A stretch of 64,000 nt of DNA. It comes from an uncultured Flavobacteriaceae bacterium. GTDB taxonomy: Bacteria > Bacteroidota > Bacteroidia > Flavobacteriales > Flavobacteriaceae. Below the pieces are notes generated by a model. It was not told the origin of the DNA and made no database searches. It saw only the letters and a program-made list of their open reading frames with translations. A program made the position numbers and the translations under genes. Below, one piece after another: positions 43,962 to 53,804 of the stretch. The stretch lies in NCBI GenBank assembly GCA_947494205.1, contig CANLUH010000022.1, positions 1 to 64,000 on the forward strand. Direction: 5' to 3'. Every line of letters begins with the position of its first letter. Within the stretch, counting starts at the first letter, position 1.

Positions 43962-44756
43962 ATGAGAAAAGCTATACAAATAACTATTCCAGAACCTTGT
44001 CACGAAGATTGGAATACTATGACGCCAGAATTAAAAGGACGTCATTGTAGCGTTTGTGAAAAAACAGTATTCGATTTCACGGCAAAAACCGACGAGTACA
44101 TTGTAAAAACTTTTGAGCAAGACAATAAACTATGCGGCCGTTTTAAAAATTCGCAATTAAATAGGGAATTAGCATACAGCAGAAAAGATAGTAATACCTA
44201 TTTAACCTATCTAGCATCTACTCTATTTGCTTTTATAGCTTTTGGAAGTCATAGTGGATATGCACAAGGCGGACCTATACAAACTACAGAATCTTACAAT
44301 ACACCTATTAAGGTAAAAGGAAAAGTAGCACATTCTGTTTTAACAGAACGATTAATTTCTGGGACAGTACTAGATGAGAATGGTTTGCCAATGCCAGGTG
44401 TTAGTATTTTAATTAAAGGGACTACTATTGGCACTCAAACAGATTTTGATGGACAATTTCAATTAAAAGCTAAGCACAACGCTATTATTAATTTTAATTT
44501 AATAGGTTATATTGAGCAAAAGCTTATTCTTAATGACAAATCTAAATATGGTTATATAATAAGAATGAAAGTTGACAAGCATGCCATAAAAGAGGTTTTT
44601 GTTACTGCTGGTGTAACCGATGTATTATGCCATTCTGAAAAAAGGAGAAACACAAAAAAACTAAAACGTCAACAAATAAGAAACGGAGAACGAGAACGTA
44701 CAAAAATGGGAACATTACTTTATAACATCTCTTCTATTTTCAGAAAACGTAAATAA
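43962..44756 (+). CDS. Carboxypeptidase-regulatory-like domain protein
   Basis: A 264-residue protein. The first 60 residues form the cytoplasmic signature IPEPCHEDWNTMTPELKGRHCSVCEKTVFDFT, with Cys in a CxxC and preceding position typical of a Bacteroidota group. A membrane helix follows at about residues 85-105. Outside it a CarboxypepD_reg-like domain (about 125-205, ISGTVLDENGLPMPGVSILIKGTTIGTQTDFDGQF) lies in the periplasm, then a basic tail. The N-terminal Cys cluster suggests a redox- or metal-sensitive anti-sigma-like module, but this is inference. The acyl-CoA thioesterase-like gene follows after 31 bp. Confidence 0.83.
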   Translation: MRKAIQITIPEPCHEDWNTMTPELKGRHCSVCEKTVFDFTAKTDEYIVKTFEQDNKLCGRFKNSQLNRELAYSRKDSNTYLTYLASTLFAFIAFGSHSGYAQGGPIQTTESYNTPIKVKGKVAHSVLTERLISGTVLDENGLPMPGVSILIKGTTIGTQTDFDGQFQLKAKHNAIINFNLIGYIEQKLILNDKSKYGYIIRMKVDKHAIKEVFVTAGVTDVLCHSEKRRNTKKLKRQQIRNGERERTKMGTLLYNISSIFRKRK

Positions 44757-44787
44757 GCTCTATTTTAGTTTCCTAATGCTTCTGTAA

Positions 44788-45177
44788 ATGCAAATATTCG
44801 AACATCACTTAACAGTAACAAAAAACGATTTAGACGAACTTAACCATGTTAATAACGTACGTTATGTAGAATGGGTAAACACTGTAGCCAAATTGCACTG
44901 GGAACAAAACGCATCTACTGCTATTTTAAAAGCGCATTTCTGGGTACTATTATCACATACAATCGAATATAAAAGCCCTGCCCTATTAAACGATTCTATT
45001 GTTTTAAAAACTTTTGTTACTAAGTCTAAAGGTGTTACTTCAACACGAGTAGTAGAGATTTATAATGCAGATACTAATACTTTACTCGCAACATCTAAAA
45101 CCAATTGGTGTTTTATGTCTACACAAACAAAACGCCCTTCTAGAATCACTCCAGAAATAGAAACCCTATTTTGTTAA
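44788..45177 (+). CDS. Hotdog-fold acyl-CoA or acyl-ACP thioesterase
   Basis: A 129-residue 4HBT-fold protein. The signature DLDELNHVNNVRYVEWVNTV carries the catalytic Asp/Asn region and is typical of the YbgC/FadM group, with YKSPALLNDSIVLKTFV as the central strand. It hydrolyses acyl thioesters in the cytoplasm; the chain length is unknown. Co-oriented with the preceding gene (31-bp gap), so co-transcription is likely. Confidence 0.9.
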   Translation: MQIFEHHLTVTKNDLDELNHVNNVRYVEWVNTVAKLHWEQNASTAILKAHFWVLLSHTIEYKSPALLNDSIVLKTFVTKSKGVTSTRVVEIYNADTNTLLATSKTNWCFMSTQTKRPSRITPEIETLFC

Positions 45178-45240
45178 AACGATTGTTAAACTACTTGTTA
45201 AAGTCTCTTAATAAATACCCAACCCCACTCTATTATCTAT

Positions 45241-45248
45241 TACATTTG
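45241..45248 (+). promoter_or_regulatory. -7 element before the gene at 45268
   Basis: TACATTTG matches TAnnTTTG, 20 bp before the ATG. Confidence 0.55.
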
Positions 45249-45267
45249 GTTTGCTAACTAAAACAAA

Positions 45268-46035
45268 ATGTGTAAAAAAATAGGCTATATCCTCTTTTTA
45301 TTAGTTTCAATAACTGCATCCGCTCAAGAAATTACAGGTAAAGTTTACGATGCTAAATCTGTTTTAAAAAACATTAAAATCTCTAATATCACAAAACAAA
45401 GCGCTGTCTATTCAGACAATGAGGGTATTTTCAAAATAAAAGCAGATCTTAACGACTCTTTAGTATTTTCTTCTATATTTTATAAAGAGCAACGCTTACA
45501 AATCACTCAATATCATCTTGATAGCATATTTGTTGTCGAATTAAAAAAGACGACTAATAGTTTAGACGAAGTTACTTTAAAAAGTAACCCAAAAGCCAAA
45601 GCATTCGATCAAGAAATATACCAAGCAAACTTTGGTGAACAATTAAAAAACGACATGAAAAACAATCCGCATTTATACGGACCTCCGCCAAGCGGCAACA
45701 TGGACTTTGTAAAGATTATTGGATTGATTAGTAAACTCTTTAAAAAGAAGAATAAAGACAATGTTATAGTATACGCAACTTATACAGATTTGAAAAACAC
45801 ATTTGAAAAAAGTTCTTTTTTTAACGATAAACTATTAACTAACGATTTAAAGATAGAAATAGATTATAAATTTCTATTTTTTGAATTTTGCGAAACCAAA
45901 CAAATAAACCTCGAATTACTAAATAAGCAACATCAAGTCGAGTTATTAGATCAACTGTTTAAAGCAAGTGAAGAATTCTTAACCTTTATAGAGCGTTACA
46001 AACAAGAGCAAAAAATTGAAGATTCGAAAAATTAA
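45268..46035 (+). CDS. Exported protein with CarboxypepD_reg-like N terminus
   Basis: A 255-residue protein with signal peptide MCKKIGYILFLLVSITASA followed by Gln. Residues about 21-95 form a CarboxypepD_reg-like domain (ITGKVYDAKSVLKNIKISNIT...VYSDNEGIFKIKADL), and LDEVTLKSNPKAKAFDQEIYQANFG follows, as in outer-membrane plug-related proteins. The remainder is helical. No barrel is present. It may be an accessory envelope protein; no function is assigned. Transcribed alone with a short promoter region. Confidence 0.78.
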   Translation: MCKKIGYILFLLVSITASAQEITGKVYDAKSVLKNIKISNITKQSAVYSDNEGIFKIKADLNDSLVFSSIFYKEQRLQITQYHLDSIFVVELKKTTNSLDEVTLKSNPKAKAFDQEIYQANFGEQLKNDMKNNPHLYGPPPSGNMDFVKIIGLISKLFKKKNKDNVIVYATYTDLKNTFEKSSFFNDKLLTNDLKIEIDYKFLFFEFCETKQINLELLNKQHQVELLDQLFKASEEFLTFIERYKQEQKIEDSKN

Positions 46036-46151
46036 TATCGTATTAAATACTAAATTCTAATTTCAAAAGTTATATTTTTATCGTTTGAAAACGTTTGTAT
46101 TCAATTTTAATTTTCTAATATTGAATTGAACGTAAAATGCACTATAATTAT

Positions 46152-47717
46152 ATGAAACGTACGTTATACTTTTTAATCTGTTTTGGTTTTCTTTTGCTTT
46201 GGAGTTCTTGTAGAAAAGATTTCGAATTTTCTCCTAGTACTGGAAGTTTAGAATTTTCTAGAGACACAGTGTATTTAGATACTGTATTTACCAATATTGG
46301 ATCTAGCACATATAATCTTAAAGTATATAATCGCAGTGACGAAGATATTAGTATTCCTACTGTGGGCTTAAGCCGTGGTGAAAGTTCTAATTATAGATTA
46401 AATGTAGATGGTAATGCAGGAAAAACATTTACAGATGTAGAAATTTTAGCTAAAGACAGTTTATTCATTTTTGTAGAAACCACAATAGATATTGAAAACG
46501 AACCTACATTCGATGAACAGTTTTTGTATACAGATCAAATAGTATTCGACACTGGCGCTAATATGCAAGATGTAGATTTAGTAACTCTAGTAAAAGATGC
46601 TGTATTTATATACCCAGACCGCGATAATACTACTGGTATTATTGAAACTTTAACCCTAACTTTAAATGGAGAAACCGTTGAGACGGAGATACAAGGTCGA
46701 GAATTATTACCCGAAGAATTAAACTTTACAAACGATAAACCTTATGTTATTTATGGTTATGCGGCTGTACCTACTGGTTCTACACTTACTGTAGACGCTG
46801 GAGCGCGCGTTCATTTTCATGCAAATTCTGGGCTTTTAGTTTCTGAAGGCGCTACATTAGATGTTAACGGAGCACTCAGTACAGATGCAGACCTTCTTGA
46901 AAACGAAGTTATTTTTGAAGGCGACCGATTAGAACCTGGATTTGCAGATGTTCCTGGACAATGGGGTGCTATTTGGTTATTCGAAAATAGCGAGAATAAC
47001 ACTATAAATTATGCAACTATTAAAAACGGAACGGTAGGACTATTAACAGACGGAAATCCGGATGCTACTACCGATAAACTTATAATAACCAATAGTCAAA
47101 TTTACAACTCAAGTAATTACGGGGTTTTAGCAAGAAACACTTCTATACGAGCAGAGAATTTAGTGATAAATAACTCTGGGCAAGTTTCTTTTGCAGCTAC
47201 TTTTGGAGGAAAATATAATGTAACACACAGTACTATTGCCAACTATTGGAATAATAGTTTTAGACAGTTTCCCGCACTTTTAATTAATAACTTTACTATA
47301 AATGGTAATGGAGATACAGTAATTACAGATTTAACCGAAGCCAACTTTAATAACTCTATTATATATGGTAATGATAATCCAGAATTTTTAGTTGAAGAAA
47401 TACAAGCAGACCCCACAAATCCTGTAAACTTTAACTTTAAGTTTACTAGCTGCTTAATTCGTTTCCAAGATAACAACAACGAATTTAATGGTGACAATTA
47501 CGACTTTGATGATGATACTAAATATGTAAACATCATTCGTAATCAAGATCCTAATTTTAGAGACGCCAACGAAAATGATTTAATAATTGGTGAATCTTCT
47601 ACAAACGGTTTGGCTAGCCCAGCTTTTACAACACCTCCATTTTTAGGCGTTGATATTTTAGGGGTAGACCGAACTGCTTCACCAGATTTTGGTGCATACC
47701 AACACATTATGTTTTAA
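46152..47717 (+). CDS. Lipoprotein with beta-helix-like repeats
   Basis: A 521-residue protein read from the ATG at 46152, which gives MKRTLYFLICFGFLLLWSSC, a lipobox; an ATG 15 bases upstream adds five residues and blurs the signal. The middle (about residues 205-440) has repeated short strands with regular turns (GTVGLLTDGNPDATTDKLIITNSQIYNSSNYGVLARNTSIRAENLVINNSG), the pattern of a right-handed parallel beta helix. The N-terminal part is an all-beta domain. The C terminus has SPDFGAYQH, common at the end of such proteins. A surface glycan-binding or lyase-like role is possible; catalytic residues are not visible. Confidence 0.8.
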   Translation: MKRTLYFLICFGFLLLWSSCRKDFEFSPSTGSLEFSRDTVYLDTVFTNIGSSTYNLKVYNRSDEDISIPTVGLSRGESSNYRLNVDGNAGKTFTDVEILAKDSLFIFVETTIDIENEPTFDEQFLYTDQIVFDTGANMQDVDLVTLVKDAVFIYPDRDNTTGIIETLTLTLNGETVETEIQGRELLPEELNFTNDKPYVIYGYAAVPTGSTLTVDAGARVHFHANSGLLVSEGATLDVNGALSTDADLLENEVIFEGDRLEPGFADVPGQWGAIWLFENSENNTINYATIKNGTVGLLTDGNPDATTDKLIITNSQIYNSSNYGVLARNTSIRAENLVINNSGQVSFAATFGGKYNVTHSTIANYWNNSFRQFPALLINNFTINGNGDTVITDLTEANFNNSIIYGNDNPEFLVEEIQADPTNPVNFNFKFTSCLIRFQDNNNEFNGDNYDFDDDTKYVNIIRNQDPNFRDANENDLIIGESSTNGLASPAFTTPPFLGVDILGVDRTASPDFGAYQHIMF

Positions 47718-47805
47718 ACTCTACTAAATAGATTAACAAGCTATTAACATTAGTTTACTATAAAAACCAGTAATTTTCATTGACTAATATCTAAAACTAT
47801 TACAG

Positions 47806-48249
47806 ATGAAATTTCTACTACCTATTGCATTTATGTGTTTAACAATGCAGTTTTCTATTGCACAATCCAACACATCCAAAGAAAGAATTATAAAAACCTG
47901 TAATAATTATATTGAAGGGTTTTACGAAGGAGATACTACTAAATTAAAAGCTAGCCTACAGCCAACATTAAACAAATTTGGTTTTTGGAAAAATAAAGAC
48001 ACAGGCGCATACGAACAGCAAGCACACATGTCTTATGATAAAGCAATAGCTTATGCAAAACGTGTTTTTGAAAAGAAAAACTTCGCCAAAGAAGACGCTC
48101 CTAAAAAAGTAGAAGTATTAGATATAGGAAACAATATAGCTTCTGTTAAAATAACAGCTTGGTGGGGAGTAGATTATATGCTATTATCTAAAAGAGGAGA
48201 TAAATGGATGATAGAACAGGTATTATGGGAAGGGCCTTTAGAACAATAG
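47806..48249 (+). CDS. Exported NTF2-like (lumazine-binding-type) protein
   Basis: A 147-residue protein with signal peptide ending in SIA followed by Gln. The mature part (IIKTCNNYIEGFYEGDTTKLKASLQPTLNKFGFW, AYAKRVFEKKNF, then VLDIGNNIASVKITAWWGVDYMLLSKRGDKWMIEQVLWE) fits the NTF2-like fold, and particularly the putative lumazine-binding family common in Bacteroidota. The ligand is unknown. It is transcribed alone and followed by a terminator. Confidence 0.85.
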   Translation: MKFLLPIAFMCLTMQFSIAQSNTSKERIIKTCNNYIEGFYEGDTTKLKASLQPTLNKFGFWKNKDTGAYEQQAHMSYDKAIAYAKRVFEKKNFAKEDAPKKVEVLDIGNNIASVKITAWWGVDYMLLSKRGDKWMIEQVLWEGPLEQ

Positions 48250-48315
48250 AAATCATATAATCTTTAATAGACTATTTCTTAAAGTATCATCTATTTTAAA
48301 TTAAAATAAGAAAGT

Positions 48316-48348
48316 AAGCCTCGACTCTTTTAGAAATGAGGCTTTTTT
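48316..48348 (+). terminator. Terminator after the NTF2-like gene
   Basis: AAGCCTC (48316-48322) pairs with GAGGCTT (48338-48344) and is followed by T residues. Confidence 0.72.
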
Positions 48349-48456
48349 GAGTTTACAAATCTTCTACTACAACTAAAAACGACTTACATTACTGATTAGT
48401 AATGTTTATGGTATATTTTTTGATGTATTTATTTAAATCATCAAACACTTAAAACC

Positions 48457-49083
48457 ATGCAATATAAAATCTTAAAAAGAGTAATACTACTTTGTGTTAC
48501 TTTATTTAGCCTTCAAACAGCCTTTACACAAGAATGTGCTAGTAATAATAATAACGCAGTTACATCTCTAGTTGTTAACGATTTACTTTTCAATGATTCT
48601 AACACTACTCACTTTTACAATGGGACACTTACATTAAATAATACAACTACTATTAATGGCAAATTTAGTCTTAATCATTATAGAGATAATACGCTCTCAG
48701 TAATTCATAATGATGACGAAGGAACACATCATTATATTTCTACAGATTCTATAACAAGTGTTATACTTTTCAGAAAAGAAAAAAACGACATCATAGATAA
48801 AACTCTATTTGTTAAAGCCAAAGACGACTCTAAGTTATATCGTGTGATTTCTGATGAAACAGATAAAGTCATGCTATTTGATAGCGCAACAAAACCTTTT
48901 AATGGACTTCTTATTGGAGATGTATTTGTTAAAGAAAATGATTCTATAACCAATACTTACAATTTTTGGTCTTCTGGCCCCAAACAAGATGTAATAAACT
49001 ACATTAATAATAGAGATAATACAAAATATAGAAGGCGAGATTTTAAAACAATAAACGACCTTGTTGTGCAATTAAATGACTAA
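48457..49083 (+). CDS. Exported hypothetical protein
   Basis: A 208-residue protein with signal peptide MQYKILKRVILLCVTLFSLQTAFT followed by Gln. The mature part is rich in Asn, Asp and Thr, with alternating strands (HFYNGTLTLNNTTTINGKFSLNHYRDNTLSVIH, then DSITSVILFRKEKNDI) and a basic end. It resembles small beta-structured periplasmic or surface proteins. I do not recognise the family. It ends before a terminator shared with the convergent T9SS gene. Confidence 0.75.
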   Translation: MQYKILKRVILLCVTLFSLQTAFTQECASNNNNAVTSLVVNDLLFNDSNTTHFYNGTLTLNNTTTINGKFSLNHYRDNTLSVIHNDDEGTHHYISTDSITSVILFRKEKNDIIDKTLFVKAKDDSKLYRVISDETDKVMLFDSATKPFNGLLIGDVFVKENDSITNTYNFWSSGPKQDVINYINNRDNTKYRRRDFKTINDLVVQLND

Positions 49084-49097
49084 AACAATTGTAATGC

Positions 49098-49134
49098 AAA
49101 AGGCTCTCTAAAAATTACTTTTAGATAGCCTTTT
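49098..49134. terminator. Bidirectional terminator
   Basis: A 16-bp stem with one mismatch (49098-49113 with 49119-49134) closes an ATTAC loop. Its ends (AAAAGGCT and AGCCTTTT) resemble the outer repeat of the element at 28929-29060. Confidence 0.83.
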
Positions 49135-49156
49135 AATTTTTATAAAAACTAGATTA

Positions 49157-50875
49157 TTATTGTAACACTACTTTTTTTGTTGCTTCTAATCCTTGTTTAT
49201 CTTTAAAAGTGAATAAGTAAATCCCCTTAGGATATTTACTTATATTAACAGTATTGTTTATACTAGATATATTTTGTGTCACTACTTTTTTACCTAAAAT
49301 ATTATAAACCGTTAAAACGGTATCTTCTTTTAAATTAGATACTGTAACCAATCCTTTAGTAGGGTTTGGATGTATAGTAACATTGGTTGTTGCGTTAAAC
49401 TCATCTACAGATAGCGAAGCACCTTCAACAATATTTAATGTTTGGTTTGCGCTTACATTATTAAAAATGTCTTCTGCTCCATTTAACCAGGTTACTTTAA
49501 CATAATCTACTTCTGTAGCTGTACCTAAGCCAAATAGTTCTGTTCCAGAATTTTGCCCTAAATACCCTTCGCCACATAATGTATATCTGTATTGTTTATT
49601 ACCACTAATAGAAATTTCTATTTTAGAACCAATACCATCTCTATTATTTACAACACCTTCTAATTTTACTTTTAAGTAGTTATTAGAGTTATTCGTTTTG
49701 TTTTCCCACAGGTAATAATTTTCGGTATCATTCATAACAATAATATCTGCTAATCCATCATTATTAAAATCTCCCATAGCATTAGAGTAACTTATTCTAG
49801 AATCATTATCCATACCTATTCCTGTAGGGATACTAAAGTTATTAGTGCCATCATTTTCGTAAAAAGCAGCCATTAACCAACCAGTACCACTGCCAGAATG
49901 TTGATTACTACTTACATATAAATCTAAATCGGTATCATTATCTGCGTCTAAAAATGAAGACCCCCATGCAATAGTGTTCATTTCAGTTCCAACTATTGGT
50001 GATTGATTTGAGAATGTTCCATCTCCATTATTTCTAAGTAAATAATTACCACCTAATGTGTTAGATACATAAATATCAAACCAACCGTCATTATTATAAT
50101 CACCTATAGTTGTAGACATAGCATCTATAGTAATACCAGCTCCACTAGATACAGATACATCTGTAAAATTACCATTACCATCATTTTGGTATAACCTATT
50201 CATATTGGCCAACTTATCGTTAGCAACATAAATATCTTGATCACCATCATTATCATAATCGAAAAAAGCTGAACAAAATGATAATTGATTTCCTGTAAAA
50301 ATCCCAGCAGATGCTGTAATGTTTACGTAAGTACCATTATCATTTCTATATAAATAACTGTATTGATTAAATGTTTGGTCATCTCTATTAGATATAAAAG
50401 CATCTAAATCTCCGTCATTATCAATATCTCCAAAAGAAACACCATAAGTGTAAAGATCATCGGTAAAAAAGCCAACAGTATCAGAAATATCTACAAAAGT
50501 CATACTTCCGATATTTCTGTAAAATTTATTTTGACCTGTAAAACTAGTCGCCATAAAATCTTTATCACCATCATTATCGTAATCAACCCAAATAACTTGT
50601 TTTACTAAATTTGTATTATTGATTCCTAAATCTACTTCGGTAAAAGTTCCTCCATTGTTTTTAAAAAAACGAAGCCCTTGTCCACTTGTTGTAGAATAAG
50701 TTAAATCATCCCAGCCATCGCCATCGAAATCACTAAAAGAAACACCTCCTCCATATGTAGATGTACCATATGTATGGCCAACACCTTTTAAAGTTGCAGT
50801 ATCTTCAAAAGCTAACTGAGCAGAACTTAATGTAATTGAAAACAAAAAAAGCAATGTGTAAATTTTTCTCATCAT
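49157..50875 (-). CDS. FG-GAP/ASPIC repeat protein with T9SS type A sorting domain
   Basis: A 572-residue protein read from the ATG pair at 50873/50870, giving MMRKIYTLLFLFSITLSSA followed by Gln; a longer upstream start would overlap glyA. Residues about 35-400 hold six or more FG-GAP-like repeats with Asp-rich calcium loops (YDNDGDKDFMATS, FDYDNDGDQDIYVAND, FNNDGLADIIVMND). Residues about 405-490 are an ASPIC/UnbV domain (YLKVKLEGVVNNRDGIGSKI, GEGYLGQNSGTELFGLG). The last 75 residues are a type A sorting domain (TIHPNPTKGLVTVSNL, then YNILGKKV, then YPKGIYLFTFKDKQG) for secretion by the T9SS. Function is likely adhesion or surface binding. Confidence 0.9.
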   Translation of the reverse strand: MMRKIYTLLFLFSITLSSAQLAFEDTATLKGVGHTYGTSTYGGGVSFSDFDGDGWDDLTYSTTSGQGLRFFKNNGGTFTEVDLGINNTNLVKQVIWVDYDNDGDKDFMATSFTGQNKFYRNIGSMTFVDISDTVGFFTDDLYTYGVSFGDIDNDGDLDAFISNRDDQTFNQYSYLYRNDNGTYVNITASAGIFTGNQLSFCSAFFDYDNDGDQDIYVANDKLANMNRLYQNDGNGNFTDVSVSSGAGITIDAMSTTIGDYNNDGWFDIYVSNTLGGNYLLRNNGDGTFSNQSPIVGTEMNTIAWGSSFLDADNDTDLDLYVSSNQHSGSGTGWLMAAFYENDGTNNFSIPTGIGMDNDSRISYSNAMGDFNNDGLADIIVMNDTENYYLWENKTNNSNNYLKVKLEGVVNNRDGIGSKIEISISGNKQYRYTLCGEGYLGQNSGTELFGLGTATEVDYVKVTWLNGAEDIFNNVSANQTLNIVEGASLSVDEFNATTNVTIHPNPTKGLVTVSNLKEDTVLTVYNILGKKVVTQNISSINNTVNISKYPKGIYLFTFKDKQGLEATKKVVLQ

Positions 50876-50924
50876 GTTTAAGTTATTTTTTAACAAAAAT
50901 ATTAAATTCCTATTAATTAAATAG

Positions 50925-52199
50925 TTAAAATGTAAACAAAGGTAAATCACTCATCATAGCATTCACTTTAATGCCAATAGCTTCTAATTTACCTTCATCT
51001 TCATAATTCATAATTACTTCGTCTATTAAGTCAACAATACTAGACATATCATCTTCTTTTAAACCTCTCGTAGTAATCGCAGGAGTTCCTATTCTTATTC
51101 CTGAAGTTACAAATGGTGATTTATCATCAAAAGGTACCATATTTTTGTTTACAGTAATATCTGCTTTAACTAAGGCCTTTTCGGCATCTTTACCTGTAAT
51201 GTTCTTGTTTCTTAGATCTATTAACATCATGTGGTTATCTGTTCCACCAGAAATAATATTATAACCTTTATCTACAAATGCTTTTGCCATTGCTTCTGCA
51301 TTTTTCTTTACTTGAAGCATATAATGCATAAACTCATCTGTTAATGCTTCACCAAATGCAATAGCTTTAGCTGCAATTATATGTTCTAAAGGTCCTCCTT
51401 GATTTCCTGGAAACACGCCTGAATCTAATAAAGAAGACATCATACGTAACTTTCCACTCTTAAGTTTTATTCCAAATGGGTTTTCAAAATCTTTACCCAT
51501 TAATATTAAACCTCCTCTAGGTCCTCTTAATGTTTTATGCGTAGTTGTAGTAACTATATGACAGTGAGGAATTGGGTCACTTAATATACCTTTTGCTATT
51601 AATCCAGATGGGTGAGAAATATCTGCTAATAACAAAGCATTTACACTATCTGCAATAGCTCTAAAACGTTTAAAATCTATATCTCTAGAATACGCTGAAG
51701 CGCCAGCTATAATTAGCTTAGGTTGTTCTTTTGTAGCTATTTCTTGAATTTTATCGTAATTTAAAACTCCTGTTTCTTTTTCTACACCGTAGAATACAGG
51801 GTTATATAACTTTCCAGAAAAGTTAACAGGAGACCCGTGTGTTAGGTGCCCACCATGAGATAAATCGAATCCTAATATTTTATCTCCAGGTTTTAAGCAA
51901 GCATGATAAACGGCTGTATTAGCCTGACTGCCTGAATGCGGTTGTACGTTAGCATAATCTGCTCCAAATAAGCTTTTAGCTCTATTTATGGCAATTTGTT
52001 CTACTTCATCTACTACTTCACAACCTCCATAATAGCGCTTACCAGGATAACCTTCTGCATATTTGTTGGTTAAAACAGAACCAGCAGCTTCCATAACCTG
52101 TTCACTTACAAAGTTTTCTGATGCTATTAATTCTATTCCATCTAATTGGCGTTCTTTTTCGGCCTGTATTAATTCAAAAATTTGTTCGTCGCGTTGCAT
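50925..52199 (-). CDS. glyA: Serine hydroxymethyltransferase
   Basis: A 424-residue PLP enzyme that converts serine and tetrahydrofolate to glycine and methylene-THF. The start is ATG 52199 ([18 protein letters not shown]), as in flavobacterial homologues; an upstream TTG at 52232 lies in the -7 element. Features are the [33 protein letters not shown] and [14 protein letters not shown] (Schiff-base Lys) segments. The length is normal. It has a TATTTTTG promoter. The T9SS cargo gene follows on the same strand after 49 bp. Confidence 0.96.
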   Translation of the reverse strand: MQRDEQIFELIQAEKERQLDGIELIASENFVSEQVMEAAGSVLTNKYAEGYPGKRYYGGCEVVDEVEQIAINRAKSLFGADYANVQPHSGSQANTAVYHACLKPGDKILGFDLSHGGHLTHGSPVNFSGKLYNPVFYGVEKETGVLNYDKIQEIATKEQPKLIIAGASAYSRDIDFKRFRAIADSVNALLLADISHPSGLIAKGILSDPIPHCHIVTTTTHKTLRGPRGGLILMGKDFENPFGIKLKSGKLRMMSSLLDSGVFPGNQGGPLEHIIAAKAIAFGEALTDEFMHYMLQVKKNAEAMAKAFVDKGYNIISGGTDNHMMLIDLRNKNITGKDAEKALVKADITVNKNMVPFDDKSPFVTSGIRIGTPAITTRGLKEDDMSSIVDLIDEVIMNYEDEGKLEAIGIKVNAMMSDLPLFTF

Positions 52200-52229
52200 A
52201 AATTTTAATGTATGATTTAAAATAGGATT

Positions 52230-52237
52230 CAAAAATA
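52230..52237 (-). promoter_or_regulatory. -7 element of glyA
   Basis: TATTTTTG on the minus strand, 30 bp before the glyA start. It also explains a false TTG start at 52232. Confidence 0.6.
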
Positions 52238-52338
52238 AGAAATAGATTAGTTTTATTATTCATTAAATCACATATTTACTATCTATAATCTAAGTTTTTG
52301 TTAAATCGATAAAATACACCCATTTTTTATTCAATTTA

Positions 52339-52370
52339 TTGCGTTTAAATAAAAAAAATATGTAGGTTTG
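52339..52370 (+). promoter_or_regulatory. Full-consensus promoter of the fumarylacetoacetase gene
   Basis: TTG at 52339-52341 and TAGGTTTG at 52363-52370, separated by 21 bp, match the Bacteroidota -33/-7 consensus. The TTG inside the -7 element (52368) is therefore not a start codon. Confidence 0.7.
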
Positions 52371-52406
52371 AATAGAAAAAATAATCATTTAATAAACACA
52401 AGCGTT

Positions 52407-53696
52407 ATGCCTTTAACTGCTAATAATCCAGATAGAAAGTCGTGGTTGCACGTCGATAAAAATTCAGATTTCCCGATACAAAATATTCCTTTTGGTGTCT
52501 TTTTAACAAGAGACGATATTATAACAATAGGAACCAGAATTGGTGATACAGCCATAGATTTAGGCGCTCTACACCAATTAGGTTATTTTGAAGGAATCCC
52601 ATTAACAGATGATATATTCCTTCAAGATACTTTAAATGATTTTATTGCAGATGGCCGTAAAACTTGGCGATTGGTTAGAAATAGAATTGCTGAAATTTTT
52701 GATGCGGAAAACCCTGTATTAAAAGATAATAAGAAAAATAAAGAAACAGTATTATTTCGTTTAGATGAAATTGAAATGCAGTTACCTGTAGAAATTGGAG
52801 ATTATACCGATTTTTATTCGAGTATAGAACATGCCACAAATGTAGGTACTATGTTTAGAGATCCAGATAATGCATTATTGCCAAATTGGTTACATATTCC
52901 TGTAGGTTACCACGGAAGAAGTTCTTCTATAATACCGTCTGGAATTCCTGTACATAGACCACAAGGACAAACAATGCCAGCGGGAGCTACAGAACCTGTT
53001 TTTGGACCTTCAAAATTAGTGGATTTTGAACTAGAAATGGCTTTTATTACTACAGCAGCAAACGATTTGGGTGAACCAATCCCAATTAATGAGGCAGAAG
53101 AATACATCTTTGGATTAGTTTTATTTAATGATTGGAGTGCTAGAGATATTCAAAAATGGGAATATGTACCTTTAGGTCCTTTCTTAGCTAAAAGTTTTGC
53201 CTCTTCTATTTCTCCTTGGATTGTTACATTAGATGCTCTAGAACCATATAGAGTTGAAGGACCAAAACCGCAAAAAAAACAATTAAAATATTTACAACAG
53301 AAAGGTAAAAAGAGTTTCGACATTAACCTTGAAGTTGCTATACAGCCAGAAAAAGCTAAAGAAACAGTAGTAAGCCGTTCTAACTTTAAGCACATGTATT
53401 GGAGTATGGCTCAACAATTAACACACCATACTGTTAATGGATGCCCTATAAACTCTGGAGATATGATGGGTAGTGGAACTATTTCTGGACCAACACCAGA
53501 CTCTTACGGCTCTATGTTAGAATTGTCATGGAGAGGTGAAAAACCTGTACCAATGAATGATGGGTCAGAACGTAAATTTATTAATGATAACGATACTGTT
53601 ATTATGAGAGGGTTCTGCGAAAAAGATGGAACACGTATAGGTTTTGGTGAAGTATCTACAAAACTATTGCCTGTATATAAACCCAATAAAAAATAA
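52407..53696 (+). CDS. Fumarylacetoacetase
   Basis: A 429-residue protein that hydrolyses fumarylacetoacetate, the last step of tyrosine and phenylalanine breakdown. The start at ATG 52407 is set by the promoter upstream. The FAH catalytic region is clear: DFYSSIEHATNVGTMFRDPDNALLPNWLHIPVGYHGRSSSI, LVDFELEMAFITT with the metal-binding Glu, FNDWSARDIQKWE with Asp, and GDMMGSGTISGPTPDSYGSMLELSWRG. Length is normal for the bacterial enzyme. It stands alone here; other catabolic genes are not in the window. Confidence 0.95.
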   Translation: MPLTANNPDRKSWLHVDKNSDFPIQNIPFGVFLTRDDIITIGTRIGDTAIDLGALHQLGYFEGIPLTDDIFLQDTLNDFIADGRKTWRLVRNRIAEIFDAENPVLKDNKKNKETVLFRLDEIEMQLPVEIGDYTDFYSSIEHATNVGTMFRDPDNALLPNWLHIPVGYHGRSSSIIPSGIPVHRPQGQTMPAGATEPVFGPSKLVDFELEMAFITTAANDLGEPIPINEAEEYIFGLVLFNDWSARDIQKWEYVPLGPFLAKSFASSISPWIVTLDALEPYRVEGPKPQKKQLKYLQQKGKKSFDINLEVAIQPEKAKETVVSRSNFKHMYWSMAQQLTHHTVNGCPINSGDMMGSGTISGPTPDSYGSMLELSWRGEKPVPMNDGSERKFINDNDTVIMRGFCEKDGTRIGFGEVSTKLLPVYKPNKK

Positions 53697-53717
53697 CAAT
53701 CAATTTTTTAGATTAAT

Positions 53718-53757
53718 AAAAAACTCTTAATGAAACATTAAGAGTTTTTTGTTTTTT
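53718..53757 (+). terminator. Terminator after the fumarylacetoacetase gene
   Basis: A 15-bp perfect stem (53718-53732 with 53736-53750) closes an AAA loop and is followed by a second T run. Confidence 0.87.
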
Positions 53758-53763
53758 TGGTAT

Positions 53764-53771
53764 TATTTTTG
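53764..53771 (+). promoter_or_regulatory. -7 element of the first tandem paralogue
   Basis: TATTTTTG, 33 bp before the ATG at 53805. Confidence 0.5.
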
Positions 53772-53804
53772 ATGCTTGAGAAGCAACCTAAATAAACCAT
53801 TCTT

